Shown: piece after piece, positions 1 to 8,420 of the stretch
Numbering within the stretch: the first letter of the stretch is position 1
Layout of the letters: the number at the start of each line of letters is the position of its first letter
From: Thermohalobaculum sp050043005
Lineage (GTDB): Bacteria > Pseudomonadota > Alphaproteobacteria > Rhodobacterales > Rhodobacteraceae
DNA: 64,000 bases
NCBI GenBank assembly: GCA_050043005.1
Contig: JBHJIZ010000002.1
Span: 10,747-74,746 of the forward strand
Direction: 5' to 3'
The notes under the pieces: generated by a model
Database searches by the model: none
The model's input: only the letters and a program-made list of their open reading frames with translations
Told to the model about the DNA's origin: nothing
Made by a program: the position numbers and the translations under genes

Positions 1-1099
1 GCTCGACCCGTGCATCGCGCCAGAAGCGCGCAAGCGGAAGGTCGTCCATCAGGCCCATGCCGCCATGGATCTGGATTGCAGCATCGGTCACGCGGGCCAG
101 CATCTCGGACGCATACACCTTGGCAGACGCGATCTCGCGGTTCGCCGGAAGGCCCTGATCCAGGCGCCAGGCCGAGGCCAACGTCAGGTAATCCGCCGCA
201 TCAATCTCTGTGATCATGTCGGCGAGTTGGAAGCTGACACCCTGGAACTTGCCAATCTGCTGCCCGAACTGTTTGCGCTCGGCGGCATAGTTCAGCGCAT
301 AGTCGAATGCCCGGCGCGCGCGTCCCACGGACATGGTGGCAACGGTGATCCGCGTGGCATAAAGCCATTCGTTCATCACAGCGAAGCCGCCATCGACCTC
401 ACCCAGCACCTGCGCATCCGGCAGTCGACAGTCTTCGAACCGAAGGATCATGTTCTTGTATCCCTTGTGGGAGACGGAACTGTAGCCCTCGGCAATCTCG
501 AACCCCGGGTGGCCGCGATCGACCAGGAACGCCGTGATCCGCTTCTTCGGCCCCTTGGGCGTGTCGTCCTCGCCCGTGGCGATGAAGACGATGACGAAGT
601 CCGCGTGCTCCGCGCCCGAGATGAAGTGCTTGGTGCCATTGACGATCCAGTCGCCATCGGCATTCGGGCCACCGCGCACTGCGGTACACTTCATACCGCG
701 CACATCCGAACCGGCATCTGGCTCGGTCATCGCCAGCGCGTCCATCTTCTCGCCGCGCACGGCTGGCAGCAGATAGCGCTCGACCTGTTCGCCCTCGCAG
801 GCCATCAGGATATTCTGCGGGCGGCCAAAAAAATGGTTCAGCGCCATCGAGCCCCGGCCCAACTCCCGCTCAACCAACGCGAACTCCACGTGCGACAGAC
901 CGGCCCCGCCGACGCTTTCCGGGAAATTGCAGGCATAGAATCCCAGGTCGATCGTCTTCTGTTTGATACGCTCGGCGACCTGCGGCGGCACTTCGCCAGT
1001 GCGTTCGACCTCGTCCTCGTGAGGATAGATCTCGTTCTCGACGAAGCTGCGGACAGTCGAGACGATCATCTCCTGTTCGTCGGTCAGGCCGAAGTGCAT
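1..1099 (-). CDS. Acyl-CoA dehydrogenase (3' end outside window)
   Basis: This FAD-dependent acyl-CoA dehydrogenase would oxidise an acyl-CoA thioester in the cytoplasm. About 366 residues are visible, beginning MHFGLTDEQEMIV, and the C-terminus runs off the left edge. Seen: the typical helical N-terminal domain, the flavin-contact motif TEPDAGSDVRG near residue 127, the substrate-side segment ERKQFGQQIGKFQ, and the late IHGGMGLMDDLP segment. The catalytic glutamate of most family members would lie at or just past the edge and cannot be checked. The ATG is preceded by a GGAGTGA-like ribosome site and starts 4 nt after the stop of the PPOX-family gene, so the two form an operon. The sequence recalls CaiA-like crotonobetainyl-CoA reductases, and a BCCT carrier lies nearby, but the substrate is inference. 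Confidence 0.93.
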   Translation of the reverse strand, partial: MHFGLTDEQEMIVSTVRSFVENEIYPHEDEVERTGEVPPQVAERIKQKTIDLGFYACNFPESVGGAGLSHVEFALVERELGRGSMALNHFFGRPQNILMACEGEQVERYLLPAVRGEKMDALAMTEPDAGSDVRGMKCTAVRGGPNADGDWIVNGTKHFISGAEHADFVIVFIATGEDDTPKGPKKRITAFLVDRGHPGFEIAEGYSSVSHKGYKNMILRFEDCRLPDAQVLGEVDGGFAVMNEWLYATRITVATMSVGRARRAFDYALNYAAERKQFGQQIGKFQGVSFQLADMITEIDAADYLTLASAWRLDQGLPANREIASAKVYASEMLARVTDAAIQIHGGMGLMDDLPLARFWRDARVE

Positions 1100-1103
1100 G
1101 GGT

Positions 1104-1700
1104 TCACTCCTTGTGCGGGTCGCCGCCCGGTAAAATCTCGCGGATATAGTCGCGGTCTTTCCATGGTGGCTTCGGCACCGGCTTGCCTGTTTGCGGCAGG
1201 AATTCCGACGGTTTGTCGCTGGCGAGATCGGGTATGTACCGTGGACAATTGGGGAAGATCTCGCGGGCTTCGAGACGTACCATCACCTTGGCGCCGGGCC
1301 ACCTTGCCAAGGCAGGATCATCGAAGTCCAGGCGCGCCGGCCCATTGACCCGCAGCCGGTGAGAGGAGCCGTCGAAGCGTATGAACAGCAGTCCAACGTT
1401 CGGACTTTCAGCGATGTTGCCGACGCTGCGATACATCGAGTTGCCGTCGAAATCCGGCCATTCCAGCGTTGTCTGCCCAGTGACCCGGACAAATCCCGGT
1501 GGCCCGCCTTTGAAGGAACAATCGACGCTGCCGCCATGGGCCGTCGCCAGAAAGAAGAACGCGGAGTCTTCGATCAGCTCTCGTTGTTCTGGACCGAGTT
1601 CGGCCAAGCGGCGGTGCTTCTCCAATGCATCGGCAACACGGCGCCCATCGAAGTGATCCTGCAAGGCGCGGTGGCCTTCGTGAAACATGCTGTCGGTCAT
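1104..1700 (-). CDS. Pyridoxamine 5'-phosphate oxidase-fold (PPOX) family protein
   Basis: This 198-residue protein has the split-barrel flavin-binding fold of the PPOX superfamily. I recognise the family from the block FFLATAHGGSVDCSFKGG, followed by GFVRVTGQTTLEWPDFDGN and NVGLLFIRFDG, the usual strand order for FMN contacts. The length fits short PPOX-type oxidoreductases rather than true PdxH, and the substrate cannot be told. I chose the ATG at 1700 (MTDSMFHEGHRAL) because the upstream in-frame extension crosses the terminator hairpin at 1720-1745. The gene precedes the acyl-CoA dehydrogenase by 4 nt and is probably cotranscribed with it. The C-terminus (KPPWKDRDYIREIL) is rich in charged residues and nothing is missing. 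Confidence 0.85.
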   Translation of the reverse strand: MTDSMFHEGHRALQDHFDGRRVADALEKHRRLAELGPEQRELIEDSAFFFLATAHGGSVDCSFKGGPPGFVRVTGQTTLEWPDFDGNSMYRSVGNIAESPNVGLLFIRFDGSSHRLRVNGPARLDFDDPALARWPGAKVMVRLEAREIFPNCPRYIPDLASDKPSEFLPQTGKPVPKPPWKDRDYIREILPGGDPHKE

Positions 1701-1710
1701 TGTCGCCCCC

Positions 1711-1750
1711 CAAAACGAAAAGAGCCCGCACGATGGCGGGCTCTTCTCTC
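1711..1750 (-). terminator. Intrinsic terminator after the BCCT gene
   Basis: A perfect 10-bp inverted repeat (1720-1729 with 1736-1745, arms AAGAGCCCGC/GCGGGCTCTT) has a 6-nt loop. On the minus strand it is followed by a T-rich tract (1711-1719). It lies between the BCCT stop at 1768 and the PPOX start at 1700, so it should end BCCT transcription. A pyrimidine-rich run on the other side could make it bidirectional. Confidence 0.75.
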
Positions 1751-1767
1751 TTTGGTCAAGCGTGTCG

Positions 1768-3363
1768 TCAGCGTGGCTCTGTCCTAAGAGCAACGTAGCC
1801 GCAGTAGCACATCGTCAGAACGACCAGCGTGACCGGGATGCCGGTCGAGCCCGCCGCCCCTTGCAAGGCCGCGCGACCGCCACCCAACAAGAGCGCAATA
1901 GCGACCAGTCCTTCCAACGTGCACCAGAAGACCCGCTGCACGACCGGAGCGTCCATCTTGCCGCCAGCGGTGATCGTGTCGATCACCAGCGACCCCGAAT
2001 CCGAGGACGTGACGAAGAAGATGATGATCAGCACCAGCGAGATCGGAGCTATGATGCCGTAAAGCGGCAGTTCCTTGAGGAACCCGAACAGCGCGCCTTC
2101 AGGCTTGTAGCTGTCGATCACGGTCGCCTTGACACCCTCGGCACCACCTGCGTTGAGCATGTCGATTGCGGCACCGCCGAAGGTCGACATCCAGAGCGCG
2201 CACACAAGGGTCGGCGCGATCAAGGCACAGAGGATGAACTCGCGAACCGTGCGGCCCTTCGAGATGCGTGCGATGAACATGCCAACGAACGGCGACCAGG
2301 CAATCCACCAGGCCCAGTAGAACGTCGTCCAGCCGTGGAAGAAGCTGGTGTCTTCCCGTCCAAACGGATTCGAAAGGGCTGGCAACAGCATCACGTAGTC
2401 GGTCATGACGCTGAAGTAGCGGGTGATCGCATCGACGACGCCGGTTGCGAAGATCACAAAGAAGAACAGGGCCACAGCCATGACCATGTTGATCTCGCTG
2501 AGACGTTTCACGCCCTTATCCATGCCCATCAGGACCGACCCCAGCGCGATAGCGGTGAGCGCTATGATCAGCACAACCGTGACGGTGTTCGACGGTTCGA
2601 TCCCGAACACCTCATAAAGACCTGCAGCAACCTGTTGTGCCCCAAGTCCCAGAGACGTCGTCAGACCGAACAGCGTCGCGAAGACCGCAAGGATATCGAT
2701 ACAGTGCCCCGGCCAACCCCAGATCCGCTCGCCCAGCAGGGGATAGAACGCGGACCGCAAGGTCAGCGGCAAGCCCTTGTTGTAGCAGAAGATCGCGAGC
2801 GTCAGACCGACCAGCGCGTAAACCGCCCAACCTTCCAGTCCCCAGTGGTGAATGGTGCCTACGATGCCGATGTACTCGTTCCCCGGAATCGACGTATCGA
2901 TGTTCAGCGGACGCGCGTTCCCGCCTTCCGAGAAGTTGTAGTACACAGGCTCGAGCACGCCGAAGAACAGCAGGCCAATGCCAATGCCGGCTGCGAACAT
3001 CATCGCGACCCAACCGGCATAGGAGTAGTCCGGCTTCGCATCCTTGCCGCCGATCCGGACGCCACCGACAGGCAGCACGATCAGAGCCAGGCAGAACAGC
3101 GTGATTGCGTCGACCGAGAGCACGAGGAACCAGTCAAACTCGCTGGTTAGCCATGGGCTCAACCAACCGAAGAACTCGGCAGATGCTTCCTGGTTGGCCA
3201 GTGACAACAGCACAAAGACGATGATCACAAGGCTGGAGACAAGGAAAACCGGATTGTGGATATCGAGGCCAAAAGGCCGGATATTGTGGGAGCCAAGCTC
3301 GTAGTCTGTTTCAATTTCGTTGCGGTTACCGTCGTCGGCAACATCCGGATCTAAACTGCTCAT
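1768..3363 (-). CDS. BCCT-family betaine/choline/carnitine transporter
   Basis: This 531-residue inner-membrane secondary transporter takes up quaternary-ammonium or sulfonium solutes such as glycine betaine, choline, carnitine or possibly DMSP. About twelve hydrophobic helices can be counted. Family signatures are visible: the glycine-rich helix AAGIGIGLLFFGVLEP, and the tryptophan-rich substrate helix WTTFYWAWWIAWSPFVG followed by the conserved loop ISKGRTVREF. The helix FFVTSSDSGSLVIDT is also typical. I start at the ATG at 3363, which follows GGGAGGTTTC; a longer in-frame extension to 3543 is low-complexity and crosses a leader hairpin. The gene is monocistronic, with its own leader and a strong terminator. 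Substrate and sodium or proton coupling cannot be fixed by eye. Confidence 0.95.
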   Translation of the reverse strand: MSSLDPDVADDGNRNEIETDYELGSHNIRPFGLDIHNPVFLVSSLVIIVFVLLSLANQEASAEFFGWLSPWLTSEFDWFLVLSVDAITLFCLALIVLPVGGVRIGGKDAKPDYSYAGWVAMMFAAGIGIGLLFFGVLEPVYYNFSEGGNARPLNIDTSIPGNEYIGIVGTIHHWGLEGWAVYALVGLTLAIFCYNKGLPLTLRSAFYPLLGERIWGWPGHCIDILAVFATLFGLTTSLGLGAQQVAAGLYEVFGIEPSNTVTVVLIIALTAIALGSVLMGMDKGVKRLSEINMVMAVALFFFVIFATGVVDAITRYFSVMTDYVMLLPALSNPFGREDTSFFHGWTTFYWAWWIAWSPFVGMFIARISKGRTVREFILCALIAPTLVCALWMSTFGGAAIDMLNAGGAEGVKATVIDSYKPEGALFGFLKELPLYGIIAPISLVLIIIFFVTSSDSGSLVIDTITAGGKMDAPVVQRVFWCTLEGLVAIALLLGGGRAALQGAAGSTGIPVTLVVLTMCYCGYVALRTEPR

Positions 3364-3653
3364 GAAACCTCCCCGCCCGCGCACGGGCATGGGCAGGCAA
3401 AACACACAGGGGTCATGCTTTCCTCCTCCTGGGCCGTCGCTAGGCCCTTTGCCGGGTGGCCCGTTCTCGGGCTCGCTTTCGCTGCGGGGCCACCGGCGAC
3501 CTTTCCACAACCAGCCTAGGAAGAACGCCGAGGCCAAACTCAACCTGCGACAAAAAAGTACGAATGTCAGGAAAATAACGCCGGTCCGGCGCTTGGAAGC
3601 GACGATTTCCGCGCACGAAGCGTTTTTGCAGGAAAAATCTGTAGTATCTGACC
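3364..3653 (-). promoter_or_regulatory. Leader/promoter region of the BCCT gene with GC-rich hairpin
   Basis: This 290-bp non-coding interval lies upstream of the BCCT start. It contains a strong imperfect inverted repeat with arms at 3451-3462 and 3487-3497 (GCCGGGTGGCCC against GGGCCACCGGC). In a transcript of the BCCT gene this would fold as a hairpin about 90-130 nt before the ATG. I see no match to a known riboswitch and no convincing -35/-10 pair. An osmotic-response element is possible but is only inference. Confidence 0.35.
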
Positions 3654-4745
3654 TTATCGCACTGCGTTGATCACTGCCGTGACGACCGGGGCTGCTGGCA
3701 TTGGAATCACCAGATCTACGCGCTCGGGCAATTTGGCGACCGTGATTGCCGCGGGATCATTCTCGACGCCCAACAGTCCGGTCCGGAACCCGTGCTCAAC
3801 CCAGGCGATCTCCTGCACGTCCGAATCTTGCAACGCCTCGGCCAGCCGCTTGCACCCATCAGTCAACGAAATCAGTGGGTGCGAGGCAAAGATGGTAGGC
3901 TCGGGATAGATCACGCGGATCTTGTCGCGGATCAGATCTGCATATTGCGCGTTCTCGATCAGGAACTCGATCATCTGGTTCTCGTAGCCAACGATGATCG
4001 GCCGCGCGCCCATACCCTGCTTCAGGAAGTTCTCGAAGATGTCACCAGACGAGGCTTCCATGTGCCCCATCGCATCAAAGTATTGAGTGACCTTCGGCAG
4101 CAGGTTCGGAAGATCATCCTCGGTCGGGGTGGTGCCGCCATTGAGCACGGTTGCGAGCAGCCCGGCCCAGATGTTGCCGGAGTTCGATTTGGCCGGATGT
4201 GTCGAGAAAACCTTGAACGGACCATACACATTCAGCCCCAAATCGTCTTTCCAGCGCGCACCCTCGCGGATCAGGCCACCGATCTTCGATACATCGGCCG
4301 CCAGCAAACCGTTGTCGCGTTTCTCAACCACGCCTCTCGACGCGAGGGCATCGGCCACGTCAGCCCAAGCGTAGAAGACGATCGGGGAATTGAAGATGGT
4401 TTCATCACCTTTGACCGGCTTGCCGGAATTCCGCGCCAGCTCAACAGCCACCATATTTGATGGCCAGATACACGCCTTACCCGTCGTATCCAAAGTCGTC
4501 GCCATTTCGACAGAGCCTGCCTTCCTGGCATCAAGGTCGATCTTGTAGCGACCCTCGATTATCTCGACGACTTTCGGGTTCGAAAGCAGTGCCCGTTTCT
4601 CACCACCATAAAAGATCGACAGATTTATCGGATCGCGACTGACGGGGGCCGCGCGCTGAATCGCGCCAAAGTCGATCTGGGTCGCAACGACGGCTCCGAC
4701 GGCAACCACGCCAAGGATAATGATGCCGATCAGCGATTTCTTCAT
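3654..4745 (-). CDS. Membrane-anchored extracellular solute-binding-like protein
   Basis: This 363-residue protein starts MKKSLIGIIILGVVAVGAVV, an uncleaved membrane anchor or long signal peptide. A type II periplasmic-binding fold follows. Two-domain landmarks are visible: INLSIFYGGEKRALLSNPKVV, then a central SNSGNIWAGLLATVLNGG, then ARPIIVGYENQMIEFL. The ATG at 4745 has AAGGAG seven bases upstream and lies 18 nt after the XpaC-like gene, so it is the last gene of a three-gene operon. No permease or ATPase is adjacent, so this is unlikely to be an ordinary uptake receptor. The first gene of the operon carries a related binding domain fused to VWA, which suggests the two work together at the membrane. 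The ligand is unknown. Confidence 0.75.
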   Translation of the reverse strand: MKKSLIGIIILGVVAVGAVVATQIDFGAIQRAAPVSRDPINLSIFYGGEKRALLSNPKVVEIIEGRYKIDLDARKAGSVEMATTLDTTGKACIWPSNMVAVELARNSGKPVKGDETIFNSPIVFYAWADVADALASRGVVEKRDNGLLAADVSKIGGLIREGARWKDDLGLNVYGPFKVFSTHPAKSNSGNIWAGLLATVLNGGTTPTEDDLPNLLPKVTQYFDAMGHMEASSGDIFENFLKQGMGARPIIVGYENQMIEFLIENAQYADLIRDKIRVIYPEPTIFASHPLISLTDGCKRLAEALQDSDVQEIAWVEHGFRTGLLGVENDPAAITVAKLPERVDLVIPMPAAPVVTAVINAVR

Positions 4746-4763
4746 CACGAACTCCTTGCCGAC

Positions 4764-5360
4764 TCAGCGGCTTTCCAACTGGTCGCCCAGCACTTCTACC
4801 TGCACTTCCAGCGCCATGAAGTCATTCTCGAGACAGGCCTGATCGATCTTCTCCAGAACCGGCGTAAAGCTGCGAATCCGGTCGCCCAGGGATTGGACGC
4901 GGTCCCGATTGCCGCCAGTCGCCTTCTTGTTCAACTCCACGTACCGCTCGGCCGTGTCGACAATTCGGGGCAGATCGTGCCGGATGAACCGCCGGGTGTG
5001 ACGGTAATCGCGCGGGTCCTTGATGTGGTGGCCGCGGATCGCTTCAAACAGAGACGCCATCCTCTGGAATTCGGTTTTGTCATCTCCACTGGCCGACAGC
5101 GCGATCTGGCGCATCCGTTTCGAGGCTTCGGTGATCGCATTGATCGCACCCGTCAATTCGGCGCGCGACACGCCGTCGACGACCATCTCTTCTGTGGCCT
5201 CTGGCTTGCGGTCGATGATGAGTAAGGCTGCGGCAAAAACACCGACCGCACCAACAAGTGCAATCCACCAAACCAATTGCAACCCGAAGAACAGTCCCAG
5301 AAAGACGAGCGCTGCCGCGATCCCCGCGGCGATCTGACGAGCCGCTTCCGGCAACTGCAT
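4764..5360 (-). CDS. XpaC-like (5-bromo-4-chloroindolyl phosphate hydrolysis family) membrane protein
   Basis: This 198-residue protein has two N-terminal hydrophobic helices (about residues 8-50, GIAAALVFLGLFFGLQLVWW). A cytosolic, highly helical domain follows: SRAELTGAINAITEASKRMRQ, HIKDPRDYRHTRRFIRHDL and ALEVQVEVLGDQLESR. This layout matches the XpaC family, which is usually encoded beside TelA and VWA proteins in envelope-stress operons. The molecular role of the family is unclear. Its ATG overlaps the TGA of the upstream SBP-VWA gene by one base (TGATG), which implies translational coupling. No telA is present here, which is unusual for the family. Confidence is good for the architecture and moderate for the family name. 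Confidence 0.65.
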   Translation of the reverse strand: MQLPEAARQIAAGIAAALVFLGLFFGLQLVWWIALVGAVGVFAAALLIIDRKPEATEEMVVDGVSRAELTGAINAITEASKRMRQIALSASGDDKTEFQRMASLFEAIRGHHIKDPRDYRHTRRFIRHDLPRIVDTAERYVELNKKATGGNRDRVQSLGDRIRSFTPVLEKIDQACLENDFMALEVQVEVLGDQLESR

Positions 5361-6976
5361 CAGTTGTAGCCCTTGGCCTTGCGGAGCGCATTCGCGAGAT
5401 CGCCCTTGGCCTTGAACATCCGCCCGATCGACGCGTCGCTAAGCTCGCGCAGCTGCGTCTCGTCAGCCTGTCCAAACGCGATAGAATGGATCGGAATGTC
5501 CCGGCCGAATGCGAGACTGTCGATGTATTCGCGCAACGGGGTCTTGTTGGTCTCGTCCGATGCGCCATCGGTCATGGCGATGATCGCCGGAAGATGGTCA
5601 AAGAGCGTGCCTTGCCGGTGATAACCATCCAGCATCTCGAGCGCTTGGCCCAGAGCAAAGTAAAGATCGGTCCCGCCGCCCGCTTGCAGACGATCGACGT
5701 TGCGCTGCAAAGTTGCAAGTTGCGCCGGGTCATTACCTTCAATCATCCAACGTTGCTCGACCCGGCCGTTGAAGGGGATCACAATCGTCACGTCCTTGGA
5801 AGACGGCTGGAGCAGGTTCAGGGCGGCGGCTTCGGGGTCCAGCAATAGGCGCATCGCCTGCTTCAATTGAGAGATCGGATCCCCCTCCATCGATCCGGAG
5901 ACGTCCAGCACCCAGACGGTCAACGAGGGTTTTCTCAGCTCGGTCTGGTAGAGTGTCAGCGCTTCGCGGATTACCGCGCTCGTGGGCGGCGGGATCGGTG
6001 CTATTGCGCGGTCGAGATCGATACCCCAATCCGGATTCCACACATCCTGGCTGCCACCTCCCGCGAGCCCGATCAATCCAGCGCGCCGTCCGAGTGCAAG
6101 GAGCTGCTCTTGCACGTCGCTCGAGAGCAGGTGCTGCTGCAAAGCAAGGAACGCCTCTTCTTTCGCACCATCTCCCTTCGATACATAGGCCAGCGGGCTG
6201 TCCGCAACAGCCATGCCGGATGCAGGATAAACTACGTAGAGCGGTTCGCCACCCGTCCGCTTCAGAAGCTGGTTCGCCTCGATGATCAGAGCTTCGTAGT
6301 TTATCATGCCGTCGAATGCCGCCGGGTTCTCGACCACGCTGTCCTTCAACCAACCCGAAGAGCCAGAAGAGCGGTCGACCAGACGCAGCAGGTCGGACAC
6401 GTCCGAGCGGACCTGGGGATCATTCAAGTGATCGGATGTCAGAACATCCGGTTCACCGGCGCGCGCGTACAGGAAACCGAAATAGGCCGAAGCGCCCGAG
6501 TTCGACTGGGTGGCCGAGGTCATAGACAGCCGAAACTCCCCGTCCCTGGCGGCTGCCTGAATATCGTCCAGTGTGATGTCATCGCGACCGACCCATCCAA
6601 GACGCTGTGCGATCGACTTGCGCAAACCCAGCACGACTGGAGAGCGCAGGATCGACTCGCGGTGCTTCGTGACTTTCTGTGAATCGCCAAGCTCGATCCA
6701 CAAGGAATGCGCAGGCCAAATCGCATCATAGACCGTCGCGGTGCCCTGACCCAGCTCGCGACTGATGTCCACCGAACCAAGATAGGACATCGAGACATCG
6801 ACCCCGTTGTCCGCAGCCCACTCCATCACGATCGGTTCCAACGCCTTGTTTTCAGACCCTGACACAATCGCCAAAGACGCTTTTGGCCCAGCCGGGATCT
6901 GAGAAAACACGATCGCCCCGAGGATCCCGAGGCCCGCGAGGATTGCCACCGCCAGCTTGTTACTTTTCTTCGCCAT
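5360..6976 (-). CDS. Solute-binding domain fused to von Willebrand factor A domain
   Basis: This 538-residue membrane-tethered protein has an N-terminal helix (residues 8-25), then a periplasmic-binding-like domain to about residue 330. In that domain I see ASLAIVSGSENKALEPIVME, SATQSNSGASAYFGFLYAR and EPLYVVYPASGMAVADSPL. A C-terminal VWA domain starts near residue 350. Its metal-ion-dependent adhesion site is intact: LDVSGSMEGDP with D358, S360 and S362, and later MTDGASDETN. VWA domains bind protein ligands through Mg2+. The ATG at 6976 follows GAGGG and is preferred to a longer in-frame start. It is the first gene of a tight operon with the XpaC-like gene (1-nt overlap) and a second binding protein. 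The cellular role is not established. Confidence 0.8.
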   Translation of the reverse strand: MAKKSNKLAVAILAGLGILGAIVFSQIPAGPKASLAIVSGSENKALEPIVMEWAADNGVDVSMSYLGSVDISRELGQGTATVYDAIWPAHSLWIELGDSQKVTKHRESILRSPVVLGLRKSIAQRLGWVGRDDITLDDIQAAARDGEFRLSMTSATQSNSGASAYFGFLYARAGEPDVLTSDHLNDPQVRSDVSDLLRLVDRSSGSSGWLKDSVVENPAAFDGMINYEALIIEANQLLKRTGGEPLYVVYPASGMAVADSPLAYVSKGDGAKEEAFLALQQHLLSSDVQEQLLALGRRAGLIGLAGGGSQDVWNPDWGIDLDRAIAPIPPPTSAVIREALTLYQTELRKPSLTVWVLDVSGSMEGDPISQLKQAMRLLLDPEAAALNLLQPSSKDVTIVIPFNGRVEQRWMIEGNDPAQLATLQRNVDRLQAGGGTDLYFALGQALEMLDGYHRQGTLFDHLPAIIAMTDGASDETNKTPLREYIDSLAFGRDIPIHSIAFGQADETQLRELSDASIGRMFKAKGDLANALRKAKGYN

Positions 6977-7078
6977 GCTGGCCCTCGTCCACGCCCATCG
7001 AGAAATGGCACCGTCACCATCAAGGGTCAACTATACCGAATTCGTCACAATGGTGCGACAGTGCGCGGCCGGGCTAGC

Positions 7079-8293
7079 TCAGGCTGGCGCGGCGCTCCAT
7101 GCCCGATCCCTGACCGGCAGATGCACGATGGCGGAGAACACGCCAAGGACGATGCTGGCATACCAGATCAGGTCGTAATTGCCGTAGAGATCATAAACAC
7201 GGCCACCCAGGTAGATACCGATGAAGCTGCCGACCTGATGGCTGAGGAATACGAAGCCATAAAGGGTTGCCATGTGCTTCGGCCCGAACATGGTCGCGAC
7301 AAGCCCGGTCGTCAGCGGCACCGTCGTCAGCCATAGCAGGCCGATAGCGACCGAGAAGATGACGACTGTCACGGGCGTGATCGGGAAGGAAATGAAGACC
7401 AGAATTACTACGGCGCGCAGGGCGTAGATCGCCGACAAGATCCAGGGTTTAGGCAAGCGCGCGCCAAGCTGCCCAACGATCAGCGTTCCAACGAAGTTCG
7501 CGAAGCCAACGATCGAGAGGCTGATAGCGCCCAGTTCCGTCGCAGGTCCTTCAGGTGTCGCACACATCTCGGCGACGAAGGCCGGCAGGTGTGCCGACAT
7601 GAACGCCACGTGGAAGCCACACACGAAGAAGCCCATCGTCAGCAACATGTACGACGGATGACCAAAGGCGCGCGCAAGCAGTGCGCCGGTTTTCAGATGG
7701 TCGCTCTCGGACGCGTTCGACAGCGGGATATCAGCCTTCAGAAACGGAATGCAGAACACCATCGGCGCGAGAGCTATGGTCATGAAGATCAGCGTGGTCT
7801 GCCAACCATAGGCTTCGACCAACCAGCCGCTGAGCGCGGGTAAAATCATCTGCCCCAGTGACCCAAGGGCCGCCGTTAGAGCCAGTGCTTGGCTGCGTTT
7901 CTCCTCGGGCGTCGAACGCCCGACCACCGACAGGATCAAGCCGAACGCCGTACCAGACACGCCCATTCCGACCAGGAACCCGGTGCCTGCGTGCATCATC
8001 ATCGGCGATTGCGCGAAGACCGTGACGATCATTCCGGCCAGATAGCACGCGAAACCCAGCCAGATCGCTCTACGGTCGCCATAGCGATCGGCGATCCAGC
8101 CAAAGATCGGTTGGGCAGCACCCCAAACGATGTTCGAGATCGCAATCGAAAGCGAGAAAGTTTCGCGCGGCCACCCAAACGTTTCGGAGATCGGATCCAG
8201 CATTACGCCAAAGACGCTGCGGATCCCAAAGCTGAGCGTCAGGACCACCGAACCGGCCAAGATGATGATGGTCGAATTCGACAATCCACGCAT
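7079..8293 (-). CDS. Major facilitator superfamily transporter
   Basis: This 404-residue inner-membrane carrier has twelve predicted helices in two six-helix halves. The MFS signature loop is visible between helices 2 and 3 (GWIADRYGDRRAIWLG). The opening GIRSVFGVMLDPISETFGW resembles the oxalate/formate-antiporter and monocarboxylate branch. The ATG at 8293 is preceded by GGGAGA at good spacing; the TTG codon at 8311 is a weaker alternative. The gene is divergent from zapE across a 127-bp intergenic region that should carry promoters for both. The substrate is unknown; an organic acid is the best guess. Confidence 0.88.
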   Translation of the reverse strand: MRGLSNSTIIILAGSVVLTLSFGIRSVFGVMLDPISETFGWPRETFSLSIAISNIVWGAAQPIFGWIADRYGDRRAIWLGFACYLAGMIVTVFAQSPMMMHAGTGFLVGMGVSGTAFGLILSVVGRSTPEEKRSQALALTAALGSLGQMILPALSGWLVEAYGWQTTLIFMTIALAPMVFCIPFLKADIPLSNASESDHLKTGALLARAFGHPSYMLLTMGFFVCGFHVAFMSAHLPAFVAEMCATPEGPATELGAISLSIVGFANFVGTLIVGQLGARLPKPWILSAIYALRAVVILVFISFPITPVTVVIFSVAIGLLWLTTVPLTTGLVATMFGPKHMATLYGFVFLSHQVGSFIGIYLGGRVYDLYGNYDLIWYASIVLGVFSAIVHLPVRDRAWSAAPA

Positions 8294-8420
8294 GCGACAT
8301 CTCCCAAGCAAGGACCTCTGCGATGCAACAATGGACCGCGCCTGTCAAAGCAATCCTGGTGATGAACACGTTCACCAAAATGGTGTAAGCGTCCGACATC
8401 GAGGGAAGGAATGACCGGAC

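Noticed and set aside
65..1348. Long open frame on the plus strand opposite the acyl-CoA dehydrogenase
   Set aside because: It is antisense to a gene with clear family motifs; Arg/His-rich translation typical of GC-rich shadow frames, no ribosome site.
1687..3150. 487-codon plus-strand frame opposite the BCCT gene
   Set aside because: Antisense shadow; translation is Asp/Arg/Gln/His-rich without any recognisable domain.
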